In this document: positions 1-8,067 of the stretch, piece after piece
How the letters are laid out: each line of letters opens with the position of its first letter
How positions within the stretch are numbered: the stretch's first letter is position 1
NCBI GenBank assembly: GCA_020720045.1
Contig: DYPH01000030.1
Coordinates: forward strand, 1 to 49,839
Direction: 5' to 3'
DNA length: 49,839 bases
Source of the DNA: Sorangium cellulosum
GTDB lineage: Bacteria; Myxococcota_A; Polyangia; Polyangiales; Polyangiaceae
Translations under genes and position numbers: made by a program
The notes under the pieces: model-generated
Database searches by the model: none
The model's input: only the letters and a program-made list of their open reading frames with translations
What the model was told of the DNA's origin: nothing

Positions 1-30
1 CCGGCCGGGCACTGGATCGTCCCCGGGATC

Positions 31-609
31 ATGAGCTGGTTGTTCGCCTTCGCCTTGCAGACGGTGCAGCGTGCGTCGCGATCGTGGAGCGGCGTCAGCG
101 CCGGGATCGCGTTGGAACTCGTCTCAAATTCGGTGCTCGTCATCGTCATCGATGCGGCGCTGGAAGAGGAGGGGGCAGTCTTTGCGCACACGCTCGGGAT
201 TCCCGACGTGACGGGGCCCCACCCGGCGAAAGCACGCAGCGTCCGCAGCGGAAATACCCTCCCCGAACTTCAAGCGGCGGCCGCCGGCATCCATGCCCTC
301 TATCGCGGCGCCTGCCCGCCATCCGACACCGGCACCTGCACGCGCCCCCTTCGTCTTGACTCCTTTCTTCGGGCCCGCGACGCCGATTTTGCGACGCGCT
401 GGGAGGCGGCCCAGGAGGCGACGGAGACGGCGCTTCAAACGCTCCCGAGCCCCCTGAACGAGCACCTGGGAGACCCCGAAGTACGCGCTGTCTACCGCGT
501 TCTCCGGACGGAACATTGCTCGTTCTCGGAGCCCGCCTTCGGCGTGATGGGTCTCACGCAGCGTGTTTTCTTCTGCGGCAACTGCCGGGTCTGTCAGTGG
601 CAGGAGTGA
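31..609 (+). CDS. Hypothetical protein, possibly 5'-truncated by the window edge
   Basis: I do not recognise this 192-residue protein. The reading frame is open from the first base of the window, so the ATG at 31 may be internal to a longer gene. The third codon positions are G/C rich, which supports real coding. The N-terminal part is hydrophobic (roughly residues 1-45), the middle is Ala/Pro/Arg rich, and the C-terminus carries a CGNCRVC cluster (C-x2-C-x2-C) just before the stop. That cluster could bind metal, but no family is assigned. The gene ends 16 bp before a 64-bp repeat that also occurs at 13.4 kb, so it may lie just outside the left edge of an accessory island. Confidence 0.45.
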   Translation: MSWLFAFALQTVQRASRSWSGVSAGIALELVSNSVLVIVIDAALEEEGAVFAHTLGIPDVTGPHPAKARSVRSGNTLPELQAAAAGIHALYRGACPPSDTGTCTRPLRLDSFLRARDADFATRWEAAQEATETALQTLPSPLNEHLGDPEVRAVYRVLRTEHCSFSEPAFGVMGLTQRVFFCGNCRVCQWQE

Positions 610-625
610 AGCTCCTGTCGACGTC

Positions 626-689
626 GGCCCGCCGTCTCTCGCGACGCCGCTCCCCGCAAATTCGCTGGCGGTCGCGAACGGACGGGCCC
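626..689 (+). repeat. Left copy of a 64-bp direct repeat
   Basis: The 64 bases here match 13401-13464 in the same orientation with two differences that I can see: one C/G change near the middle and one A/G change near the end. The copy lies between the end of the first gene and the end of the OLD-like gene, stopping just before the TAG of the latter. The short stretch just upstream resembles the tail of the extra 60-bp unit that precedes the right copy. The two copies bracket the 12.7-kb defence-rich block. Confidence 0.85.
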
Positions 690-690
690 G

Positions 691-2595
691 CTAGGTCGCG
701 AGAAGATGCTGAAACAGCGTCTCAATCTCCCGCGGGACGAAGCGCTCCGCCATCGGTAGCGCCGTCTCCTTGGTGTTCTGGACGAGCTTTTCGACGGTCG
801 TCGGGAAGTGGCCCGCGTTCGGGACGTTTGCGTCGAGGAGAGCCGTCCGCAGGTGGCCCAGAACGTACGCCGCGCGGAGCTTGCCGTGCTGGAAGTTGGC
901 ATCGGCCTCGGCCAGCTTGCCCTGCGCGATTGCCGCCGCGATCTCGTGCTCGGTGAGGGCGCCAGTCCTCTGTTTTGCAGCGAGCGCCTTGGTCATGGCG
1001 TTCGAATTGGCCTTTGCGCGGAGCTCGGGATCGGCGTCAGCGGCGGCGATCGCGTCGGCGATCCAAACACCGAGTAACTTCTGGTCGCCTTCGAGGAAGG
1101 CTCGCACCCAGACTTCGAGAACCTTCGGCTCCAGAAAGAGCGACTCGATGCTGTAGCCCGACCAGACCATGGTCGGCGGCTCGGCGCCCAGTTCCGCCGA
1201 GAAGCCAGGCGCACGGAAGCCATCGCGATCGAGGACGACCACGGTATGAAAGGGCTCCCCGGCCGCTGCCGGCCCGAGCGCTCTGCTCTTTAGAAGCTTG
1301 TTCAGGAGCTTCGGAACATCCTGGTTGCCCGAGCTGCCGAGTTCGACCCAGACCCACCGATCGAACTTCGTCAAGTCGGCGGGGCGGTTTCGGAAGGAGA
1401 GCGCCGCGAGTCGCGGCAGGAGCGCGCGGTCGGTCTTCCCTTCGCAGAACACGATGCGCCGGGAAGCAAGAAAATTAATGGCGCTGAACGGGGTAAGATC
1501 GGCCCATTTTCCCAGTTCCTGAAAGAGCGCATTGTCGCCGCGAAGCTCGACGGCCGCTGGCGTGTCGGCGCGGTTGCAGCGAAGGAGAACTGCGCCCTGT
1601 TCGGCGGAGAATCGATTGAGAATATCGACGGAATGCGTCGCGATAATCAGCTGCTTGTTGTACTCGCGGGTGACAAGGCTCGCCGTGCGAAGGGCGGCGT
1701 CGGCCTGGAGCTTCGGGTGGAGGTGGGCCTCCGGTTCGTCGAGCAGGAACAGCACCGGCCGCGACTCCGATCGCCAGCGCGCGAGCGAGCAAAAGAGTGC
1801 GATAAGGTTCACGAGTCCGGCGCCGGCCGCCGAGATTTCGAGTTCCCCGTTGGTGTCCGAAAAGGTCACCCGGAGCGGCGAGACGGTCTGCAATTCGTCC
1901 CCGGTGGTGCGCTTCACGATGCGCGCGCCGAGACAGTCACTGAGGAATGCATTCAAACGCTCGAAATCGTCGGTACGGAGGGCAGCGATGAGGTTCCGAA
2001 CGGCGTGGCTTTGGTCGCCACTTCCGACGATCCGATCGAGGACGACGCGGGAGCGGTATTCTTCGTCGACGACGGTGCCATAAAACGGGGGGACAAACAC
2101 CGCGCGAGGGGCGTGCTTGGAGAGGCCCTCGGTGAGCAATTGGTTGATTTTCGGCGACGTCTTCGACCGATCGGCGACAAGTGCCGCGATTTCGGGTGCC
2201 GTCGCTTGCGCGTCCAAGTGGACGAGGTCGCCGGTCTTCCACCGGAGCACGATCGCAATCTCGTGGATCGGATCGGTCGCTTCAAAGGTGAGAGTCACCG
2301 CGAGCTTGAGCCCCTGCTCGACAATTCCGCTCGGAAAGAGCTGCTCCCAATCGGCCAGCGGGAGCAAGGCATCGGGGCGGATCGGCAGCTCCTTCAGCTG
2401 GATCTTCCCCGTCGGCGTCAGACTCGCTGGCGACTCGCGCACAGCGCGCTCAAAGAGCTCACACGCGAGGCGAATGGCATGAAGCGCCGTCGTCTTCCCC
2501 GAGCTATTCGGACCGAGGAGCGCGGTGACGACGCCGATCGGCGCGTCCAGCTCGGTGAAGCCGCGGAAGTTTCGCAGGGCGACGCGCGTCAGCAT
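691..2595 (-). CDS. OLD-family ATP-dependent nuclease (AAA ATPase plus TOPRIM)
   Basis: This is a 634-residue overcoming-lysogenization-defect (OLD)-like protein. The N-terminus starts with the typical MLTRVALRNFRGF of SMC-like ATPases and carries a Walker A GPNSSGKTT at residues 28-36. A Walker B LFLLDEPEAHLHP follows near residue 285, with the ATPase domain covering about residues 1-370. The C-terminal part begins with RRIVFCEGKTDRALLP and contains VVLDRDGF, which fits the acidic residues of a TOPRIM nuclease domain. Family members cut or nick DNA and many act in phage defence. It is a single gene with no GajB-like helicase next to it, so it fits a class 1 (stand-alone) OLD. It sits at the left edge of a cluster of conflict genes. 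Confidence 0.88.
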   Translation of the reverse strand: MLTRVALRNFRGFTELDAPIGVVTALLGPNSSGKTTALHAIRLACELFERAVRESPASLTPTGKIQLKELPIRPDALLPLADWEQLFPSGIVEQGLKLAVTLTFEATDPIHEIAIVLRWKTGDLVHLDAQATAPEIAALVADRSKTSPKINQLLTEGLSKHAPRAVFVPPFYGTVVDEEYRSRVVLDRIVGSGDQSHAVRNLIAALRTDDFERLNAFLSDCLGARIVKRTTGDELQTVSPLRVTFSDTNGELEISAAGAGLVNLIALFCSLARWRSESRPVLFLLDEPEAHLHPKLQADAALRTASLVTREYNKQLIIATHSVDILNRFSAEQGAVLLRCNRADTPAAVELRGDNALFQELGKWADLTPFSAINFLASRRIVFCEGKTDRALLPRLAALSFRNRPADLTKFDRWVWVELGSSGNQDVPKLLNKLLKSRALGPAAAGEPFHTVVVLDRDGFRAPGFSAELGAEPPTMVWSGYSIESLFLEPKVLEVWVRAFLEGDQKLLGVWIADAIAAADADPELRAKANSNAMTKALAAKQRTGALTEHEIAAAIAQGKLAEADANFQHGKLRAAYVLGHLRTALLDANVPNAGHFPTTVEKLVQNTKETALPMAERFVPREIETLFQHLLAT

Positions 2596-2754
2596 GAGTG
2601 ACGCCTACCACGCGGTTTCCGAGCGTCCCAGAAAGGGTCCAGTCTCTTTGCGTCTTGCGTCGTCGGAAGCGGCCGGCCTCCCCTCAAGCGGGATCAAGGG
2701 ACGGCAAGCGGAAGCTCGCGAAGACGCGGGAGAATCGGGCTACGCCCTCCGCGG

Positions 2755-3471
2755 TTACCCTTCGCGATCGTTCGCCAGTGGCACGGCGCATCCCGCGCAA
2801 AACCGATTCTTGCGCGGCTGGATGTGCCCGCATCCGCTGCACGACTGCCAGTTCGGCGAAAAGTAGTGCTTGGCAACCTTTCCGAAGGCCAAGACTCCCG
2901 CGTAATTCATCGCGCTGCCGACCGGAATCGCGAGAAGGGGCACTGCGTTCAAGAGACCTTTCTTGGTGGCTGCGATCCCCAGGTTTCGGGCAAGGCGCTT
3001 CGCCGCCACAAGGACAGCGCCCTTGAAAAGCTCTTCGATCGCTCGCTTGGAAAGGGTGACGGCCGACTCTTTTGCGAGCTCCTTTACGAACTCCTGCCCC
3101 ATCGAGAACGTTAAGCAGGCGAGTAGAATCGGCAACAGCGCCTCCTTGGTCAGCGAGGGGCGATAAATCGCTGCGATACTCAACGCCACATCGAACTGGA
3201 TTCCCGTCATGTAAACGAGTTCCGCTGGGGCGCCTGCCGCCGCGATGAACTGCCCAACCAACGGGATTGTCGCACCGGCCCCGATGCCCACGCCGATCAG
3301 GGCGGCGAAGGATGCGGCGTCGTCGACCAATACCGTCGCGAGTTCATCGTCCGTCGCCTTTGGGGCGGCCGCGCGAAGCTCGCCAGCGTTGCGAACCGCG
3401 GCGTCCCAACGCGCATCGATCCGCAAGCTCGCGAGGCGAACGAGCCAGCCCGCATCCCCTTCCGTGGGCAC
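2755..3471 (-). CDS. EcsC-like membrane-associated protein with C-terminal zinc ribbon
   Basis: This 238-residue protein starts at GTG 3471, two bases after the TGA of the upstream gene. The purine-rich stretch GGGAAGCGG before it can serve as ribosome binding site. An ATG further upstream in the same frame only adds Arg-rich out-of-frame-looking sequence, so I reject it. Hydrophobic segments occur around residues 55-95, 105-130 and 180-205. The segment NAVPLLAIPVGSAMNYAG resembles the end of EcsC-family domains. The C-terminus has CSGCGHIQPRKNRFCAGC, a double CxxC zinc ribbon. The function is unknown. It is probably co-transcribed with the frameshifted zinc-ribbon gene before it. Confidence 0.7.
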   Translation of the reverse strand: MPTEGDAGWLVRLASLRIDARWDAAVRNAGELRAAAPKATDDELATVLVDDAASFAALIGVGIGAGATIPLVGQFIAAAGAPAELVYMTGIQFDVALSIAAIYRPSLTKEALLPILLACLTFSMGQEFVKELAKESAVTLSKRAIEELFKGAVLVAAKRLARNLGIAATKKGLLNAVPLLAIPVGSAMNYAGVLAFGKVAKHYFSPNWQSCSGCGHIQPRKNRFCAGCAVPLANDREG

Positions 3472-3473
3472 GC

Positions 3474-3829
3474 TCAGAGCCGCTTCCCGCAGTTGCCGCA
3501 CACGACGTCGGCTTGCTCGACCAGGCAGTCGCACCCTCCACATCGAGCTTCTACGGGCACTCTTGAAGCCGCGAGCGCCCCCGCTCCAGCACCCGCTGCG
3601 GCCAGGGCTCCTGTGGCGACTAAGGTCCAGCCGCCATACCGCCGCCGCCCGCAGCAACGGCACCACCACCGAGCAACGCGAGCCCGGCCGACGTCGCCGC
3701 GGCGCCGCTCAGCCCCATGGCGCCCCCGATGAACGTCCCAATGAAAGGGACTGCAAGGCCGCCGGTCGCGAACGCTCCGCCGCCAACAGCTACACCGCCT
3801 ACAAGCGCCACTTTCTTCCAATTTCGCAT
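3474..3829 (-). pseudogene. Glycine-rich membrane protein with zinc ribbon, broken by one frameshift
   Basis: From ATG 3829 the frame encodes MRNWKKVALVGGVAVGGG and further Gly/Ala-rich hydrophobic helices, then stops at 3620 after MAAGP. One frame over, the same kind of sequence continues without a start codon: LVATGALAAAGAGAGALAAS, then CGGCDCLVEQADVVCGNCG, ending at TGA 3474. Restoring a single base near 3625 joins the two parts into a protein of about 118 residues (MAAG-TLVATG). This looks like a recent one-base deletion or a sequencing error. The restored C-terminal zinc ribbon mirrors that of the next gene, so the two may work together at the membrane. Confidence 0.65.
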
Positions 3830-4050
3830 GGCCCGAAAGTATCACACACTTCCAGTGTCGTCCTGCGAAAAGGACGCTCGCTGCGGCTCCAAACGCGCAA
3901 TCTTTTGGGCTGTGAACGGCTACTTTCGATTTCGGAGGAGGAGGCAAGGCGGAACGTTCAAATTGTTTCCAGCGCCTGTGGAGAAGTGTCGAGCGGTCCG
4001 GGGTGCGTGACCGGCTCGACAATTGAACTTGCCGAAGGGAAGGTCGCCGT

Positions 4051-5367
4051 TCAATGAAGCATCTCTACAAGATCGTTTACAATTCGTTCAACGAGCGCTT
4101 CGGTGCCGTACGTCGATAGTCGTTGCCCGCTACGAACAGTCCAGCCGTCATTTGCATACGTAATTTCTTCGCCACCAGGGCCTTCCGAAGTATTTGCCCG
4201 ACGCCACTTCGGATACGACTCCGTAGCCACAGACCAGAACAGCGTCGGCCCACGCACCTCGCTTTTCCCCAGTCCCCACAACATCTCGTCGGACCGGAAA
4301 CCGATCCAAGCGAGGCGCTCTACGGGCGTGCACCCGGCGGCCTGGGCGACCAATAAGAATGCCCAGGCATCGGTGATTGCCTGTCCTTCACACAGTTGGA
4401 GGTACTCGTCGAGTTCAAGAGCGAGGTCGTAGGGGCGGACTTCGATCCGTACCCCTTGCGCGGCCATGCCCGTTGCCGCCGATGCGAGACTCGCAACCAG
4501 AAGTTCCGCGGCCTTGTTCCAGACGGCGAGCTTTCCAGCCTGCTTCTGACGCAGTGCAGCGACGGCCACGCTGTACCCCTCGGCCGCGACTGCCGTCCTC
4601 TCAAGATCACGAAGCGCATCAGCTCCGCGCGCCAAGATAAGCTCAAGAAAAGGGGCGAGATCGCCTTCGTCGGAAGCTGCTAGAGCCTCATAATAGCGGG
4701 CCCGATCTTTGCGACGAATGATGAGCGGTGGGTAACCGCCGCGGACAAATTCGAGCGTTGTAATCGCGCGCGCCGTTCGGCCATTTCCGTCGACAAACGG
4801 GTGAATGTGAGCGAGCCAGGCGTGCAGCACAGCGCCTCGGAGAAACGGGGGGAGATCGGCTCGCGCCAAGGACCAGCTTTCCCACGCTTCCATAGCATCC
4901 ATCACCGCTTTCCAATCGGGAGGTGGTCGATGCGTGGCACCTCTAATGATAACTTTTTGGGAGCGGAAGATCCCCGCACCGGGCCGTTCACCCAATATCA
5001 GGCCGTGTAGTGTCTGGACCTGCGTGATGTCCGTGGCGGCTCGATCTCGTGCAAGCTGAGCGAGCTTTTCGAACGCGGCGAACAGCGTCTGGGCGTCCTT
5101 CGCATAGGCCGGGTCGTGCCCAGTCAATGTCACGCGCTGAACCGCCAGCTCTGTCTCGCGAATCGTCAGCGGACTGCCCTCAATCGCATTTGACTGCGTC
5201 ACGTCTTCAAGGCGCGAATGTTGATAGTATTTCTCGATTGTTTCCTGCCGCAGGTTTCCCTTACTTCGAAGCAGGGCTACCCGGGTCTCGAGCTCTCCAA
5301 TTGCTGCCAACACGCGTTGCTCGACATCCGGCGATGCCAAGTAGGGGGTTCCGGAAAGCGCATCCAT
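4051..5367 (-). CDS. Fic family protein (AMP-transferase) with inhibitory helix
   Basis: The 438-residue protein contains the full Fic motif HPFVDGNGRTAR with catalytic His189. Fic enzymes usually transfer AMP from ATP to a hydroxyl side chain of a target protein. Residues 59-64 read SNAIEG, matching the (S/T)xxxE(G/N) inhibitory motif with Glu63, here in the N-terminal part (class II arrangement). The enzyme is therefore probably self-restrained. The C-terminal 150 residues have no recognised domain. I chose ATG 5367, which gives the usual start shortly before the Fic_N-like helices; the frame extends to 5523, but that extension is Arg/Cys/Pro rich and non-homologous in character. The Shine-Dalgarno is weak at either start. 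Confidence 0.85.
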   Translation of the reverse strand: MDALSGTPYLASPDVEQRVLAAIGELETRVALLRSKGNLRQETIEKYYQHSRLEDVTQSNAIEGSPLTIRETELAVQRVTLTGHDPAYAKDAQTLFAAFEKLAQLARDRAATDITQVQTLHGLILGERPGAGIFRSQKVIIRGATHRPPPDWKAVMDAMEAWESWSLARADLPPFLRGAVLHAWLAHIHPFVDGNGRTARAITTLEFVRGGYPPLIIRRKDRARYYEALAASDEGDLAPFLELILARGADALRDLERTAVAAEGYSVAVAALRQKQAGKLAVWNKAAELLVASLASAATGMAAQGVRIEVRPYDLALELDEYLQLCEGQAITDAWAFLLVAQAAGCTPVERLAWIGFRSDEMLWGLGKSEVRGPTLFWSVATESYPKWRRANTSEGPGGEEITYANDGWTVRSGQRLSTYGTEALVERIVNDLVEMLH

Positions 5368-5506
5368 TTGGCGTGAATAACGAAGGTCTCTGAGGAAGTC
5401 GACTAGAGCTGTTCGTTCCGACGATGGACAATCATGGCGCGGGCATCGCGCGTTCCCCGCCACGTCGTCGGAGGCTCGCCTCGGCGACCCCGACGAGCAC
5501 AAAAGC

Positions 5507-5540
5507 GAAGCCCGCGAATCCAACCGGACTCACGGGCTTC
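5507..5540 (-). terminator. Intrinsic terminator-like hairpin after the 270-residue unknown gene
   Basis: GAAGCCCG (5507-5514) pairs with CGGGCTTC (5533-5540). Read on the minus strand, the stem is followed by GCTTTTGTG, a short T tract. It lies 18 bases after the stop of the gene at 5559-6371, so it probably ends that transcript before the Fic gene. Confidence 0.55.
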
Positions 5541-5558
5541 TTCACTTCACAAACTCGC

Positions 5559-6371
5559 TCAGACGATCGGGTCTTCCGTGTCGTCGCTTCCGCCGCTCTT
5601 TCGCTGGGCGAGGCCGAGGCGGATTCGGTGATCGCGGCGTTTGATTAGGGCACGTGCGATGCCCGACCACTCCTCGTACCAGGCACGGAGGGCGCGGAGC
5701 TTTTCGAGGTTCTCGGCGGCGGCGGCCTTTTCGGCGGCGGCGTCGCGGATTTTGGGGGCGACGTAGCTCTCGGCGATGGCAACAAGGCGCGAAAGCTCCG
5801 TGCGGCGGGGGCCGGTGATCCCGCGTTTGACGAGGAGCGCGACGGCCGCCTGGTCTTCTGCTTCGTGCCCCTCGCGGCCGGCTTCGAGGGCTTGAATGCG
5901 CTCGAGGAAGACCTTCATGCCGAGCACCGCCTCGGGCCCGCGGCTTGCGGCGAGATCGTGAAAGACGAAGGCGGCCTGCTCGGGGAAACGGTGTTTGAGG
6001 GCGAGCTGAGTAATGCCGAAGACCTCTTCGTCGGCCGCGTCGACGGCGGCGATCGCCTCGGAGACTTCTTTTGTCGTTGCAGCCGTCTGCGCCTCGTCTT
6101 TTGGCGCGCCAGAGACGGCGTAGAGCAGGCGCCAGCCTTCGCTGTGGTCGCCGGGGCCATAGCCGGCCCCGGCGAGGACCGCGCGAATGGCGTCGCTGGT
6201 GCCGATTCCGCGCAAAAACTGGAAGGCGCGCGGCACGGTCGCCTCAAGGACGGCATCGCCGACGGTTACCGTGGCCACCAAGTCCGCCGTCAAGGTGCGA
6301 TCGGCAGCGGCTTCTGTGTGCGCGCTCTCGGTCGCTGCATCTTTGCTCGTTTTGTCAGATTTTTTCGCCAT
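5559..6371 (-). CDS. Hypothetical protein, Ala-rich, alpha-helical
   Basis: This is an unrecognised 270-residue protein starting MAKKSDKTSKDAATES. The start at ATG 6371 is supported by GGAG eight bases upstream. The frame stays open upstream to 6947, but that part is the translation of a repetitive non-coding region. The first 28 residues are polar and Lys/Ser/Thr rich, residues 30-60 look beta-like (TADLVATVTVGDAVLEATV), and the remainder is charged alpha-helix with a Lys/Arg-rich C-terminus. No catalytic motif, signal peptide or membrane segment is visible. It is divergent from the ABC-3C operon and shares the 560-bp repeat-bearing region with it, so co-regulation is possible. Confidence 0.6.
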   Translation of the reverse strand: MAKKSDKTSKDAATESAHTEAAADRTLTADLVATVTVGDAVLEATVPRAFQFLRGIGTSDAIRAVLAGAGYGPGDHSEGWRLLYAVSGAPKDEAQTAATTKEVSEAIAAVDAADEEVFGITQLALKHRFPEQAAFVFHDLAASRGPEAVLGMKVFLERIQALEAGREGHEAEDQAAVALLVKRGITGPRRTELSRLVAIAESYVAPKIRDAAAEKAAAAENLEKLRALRAWYEEWSGIARALIKRRDHRIRLGLAQRKSGGSDDTEDPIV

Positions 6372-6931
6372 CGAACGTCTCCGTGCGTAGGTCGGCGGCA
6401 GAGCGAGATTGCTCCGAATCCGCGCTTTCCCTCGGCATGGGATGTCACCGAAGTTCTCGTCCGCTGACAAGCGGAAAACGCCTGCAAATGCGCTCTCCGA
6501 TCCCGCGATGGGCGGCGACGAACCCTCGTTTCCGGCTTCCAACGCTCCGCGCGAGCTTCCCGCGCGCTGATTTGGCTTCACTTGCCGCGAAAATGCCTTC
6601 CCGCGGCGCCGCGAACCCTTCCTTTTCGAGGAAATACGTTCCACGCGCGTTGGGAGAGGCCTTTCGCGGCCCGAATTGGGCCAAATTCCGCCGCGTGAAG
6701 CTTCCGCAGCGCGCGTGAAGGCACTTTCACCGCGCGTGAAGGTACTTGCACGGCGCGTGAAGCGTCCGCGGCGCGCGGGAAGGCACTTGCACGGCGCGTG
6801 AAGCTTCCGCGGCGCGCGGGAAGCTCCCACGGGGGATTTGGGGGCCTTCTGACGGCGACCGGCGCCTATTCCTCTTCCTTCTCTGGCCCCGGCGCCCTTA
6901 GATTCCGCGCCCATTCGTAGCTGGAGGGGAG
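6372..6931. other. 560-bp divergent non-coding region with inverted and tandem repeat units
   Basis: This region separates the minus-strand gene at 5559-6371 from the plus-strand ABC-3C operon. I see no credible gene in it. The right half holds the 20/21-bp tandem array described separately. The left half holds single copies of the same core in opposite orientation (6553-6566, GAGCTTCCCGCGCG, and 6594-6610, TGCCTTCCCGCGGCGCC). The layout suggests a shared control region for both transcripts. Confidence 0.5.
6691..6830. repeat. Seven-copy degenerate tandem array, alternating 20/21-bp period
   Basis: Seven units share the core (C/G)GCGCG(T/G)GAAG. The core ends fall at 6700, 6720, 6741, 6762, 6782, 6803 and 6823, giving spacings of 20, 21, 21, 20, 21 and 20 bases. 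That is about two turns of B-DNA, so all copies would face the same side of the helix. Two spacer types recur: CTTCCGCGG or similar, and GCACTTGCA or similar. Helically phased arrays usually bind a protein cooperatively; here the likely use is control of the adjacent ABC-3C operon, but this is inference. Confidence 0.75.
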
Positions 6932-7822
6932 ATGGACCCGATTGCACAGGCCTGGGTGGAGCTGAAGTTTGAGAATTTGTATCTGAAGGCGCGCGGAGAA
7001 AGCTTCCAGGAGCTCTTTTCGACGCTTCTCGAAAAGCGATACCCAGGGGACTTTGTTCGTGTTCGGCCTTGGGGGAACGTCGGCGACAAAAAGAACGATG
7101 GGCATCTCCCCTCTGCGCGCACGATTTTTCAGTGTTACGCGCCCAATGAATTGACCGCCGCAGACGCCATCAAGAAGATCAACGCCGACTTTATGGGGGC
7201 GCTCGCCCACTGGCCCGACGACTTTGATCGCTGGATATTTGTCCACAACAGCAAGGCTGGACTCGGGCCGGACGTCTTAAAGGCGCTCCTCGACCTTCAG
7301 ACGAATCACCCTGGAAAGCTGGTTCAATCTTGGGGCTACGAAGAGCTTCTGCGCGAGGTGCTTTTCCTCGAAGAAGGGCAGCTTACATCGTTCCTAGGGG
7401 CTGCCCCAACGCGCCAAGCAATCGTCGATCTTGGGATGGAAGATCTCGTTCCTGTGCTCGATCAGATCGCGCGGCACTCCGTCAAGCCGGAGATCGATGT
7501 ACGCCCCGTCCCGCCCGATAAGCTGACCCGCAACATGCTTTCGATGAGCGTCGAGACGCTGCTCCTCGCGGGAATGGTGCGGACGCCCCTCGTACGCCAG
7601 TATTTTTCTGCAAAGCCCGGCGATCGCGATCGACTGGCGGCCCGGTTTCAAGCGGAGTACGCCGCGCTACGGGTGGGGACGTCCTCGCCCGACGAGATCT
7701 TCCACGCGTTGCAGCGCTTGGCGACCGGGGACCGCATGGCGACGCCCGCCCACCAGGCGGCGTCGTTTGCCGTTCTCGCGTTTTTCTTTGAAGAGTGCGA
7801 CATTTTCGAGCGGCCCGAATGA
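6932..7822 (+). CDS. ABC-3C system first gene: REase-like N-terminal domain plus ABC-3C C-terminal domain
   Basis: The 296-residue protein starts at ATG 6932 behind the strong site GGAGGGGAG. Residues 23-95 resemble a restriction-endonuclease-like fold: helix-1 acid in SFQELF (Glu27), then GDKKNDG (51-57), then FQCYAP (66-71). The last motif has Gln-x-Tyr where classical enzymes have (D/E)-x-Lys, so nuclease activity is uncertain. The C-terminal half (about 170-296) should be the ABC-3C-specific domain that ties the effector to its partners. The stop overlaps the start of the next gene (ATGA). In ABC-3C systems the effector is thought to be held and released by the ATPase in response to invasion. 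Confidence 0.78.
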   Translation: MDPIAQAWVELKFENLYLKARGESFQELFSTLLEKRYPGDFVRVRPWGNVGDKKNDGHLPSARTIFQCYAPNELTAADAIKKINADFMGALAHWPDDFDRWIFVHNSKAGLGPDVLKALLDLQTNHPGKLVQSWGYEELLREVLFLEEGQLTSFLGAAPTRQAIVDLGMEDLVPVLDQIARHSVKPEIDVRPVPPDKLTRNMLSMSVETLLLAGMVRTPLVRQYFSAKPGDRDRLAARFQAEYAALRVGTSSPDEIFHALQRLATGDRMATPAHQAASFAVLAFFFEECDIFERPE

Positions 7823-8067
7823 TTCTTCCGACCAAAGGTATCGCCCCGTCGCAAGCGCTCCTCGCCCTCGGCGCGGATGTCCTTCGGCTGCTCACGGAGC
7901 AGATGACGGTCTCGCGCTTGTGGAACGACTTTCGCGCGGACGGCCGCCACGCCCACGTGTCCTTCGACCGCTTCGTGCTTACGCTCGACCTGCTCTTTTC
8001 GCTCGGTGTCCTTGAGCACCGCGGCGGGCGCCTTCGACGCATCGTTCTATCGGAGGAGGCGTCGTGA
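7819..8067 (+). CDS. ABC-3C system middle component 6 (MC6-like)
   Basis: This 82-residue protein starts MILPTKGIAPSQALLALGAD, the typical opening of the MC6-type middle component of ABC three-component systems. The rest (TVSRLWNDF, SFDRFVLTLDLLFSLGVLE) also fits the compact winged-helix-like family. ATG 7819 overlaps the stop of the effector gene, and its own stop overlaps the GTG of the ATPase gene, so the three genes are translationally coupled. The middle component probably bridges effector and ATPase. An in-frame upstream ATG at 7795 is rejected because family members start at the LPTK motif. Confidence 0.85.
   Translation: MILPTKGIAPSQALLALGADVLRLLTEQMTVSRLWNDFRADGRHAHVSFDRFVLTLDLLFSLGVLEHRGGRLRRIVLSEEAS

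Noticed and set aside
6372-6947. Upstream extension of the 270-residue gene through the repeat array, giving RRxFTR-type peptide repeats
   Set aside because: The real start has a Shine-Dalgarno at 6371, and the extension is a translation of the DNA repeat, with no start signal.
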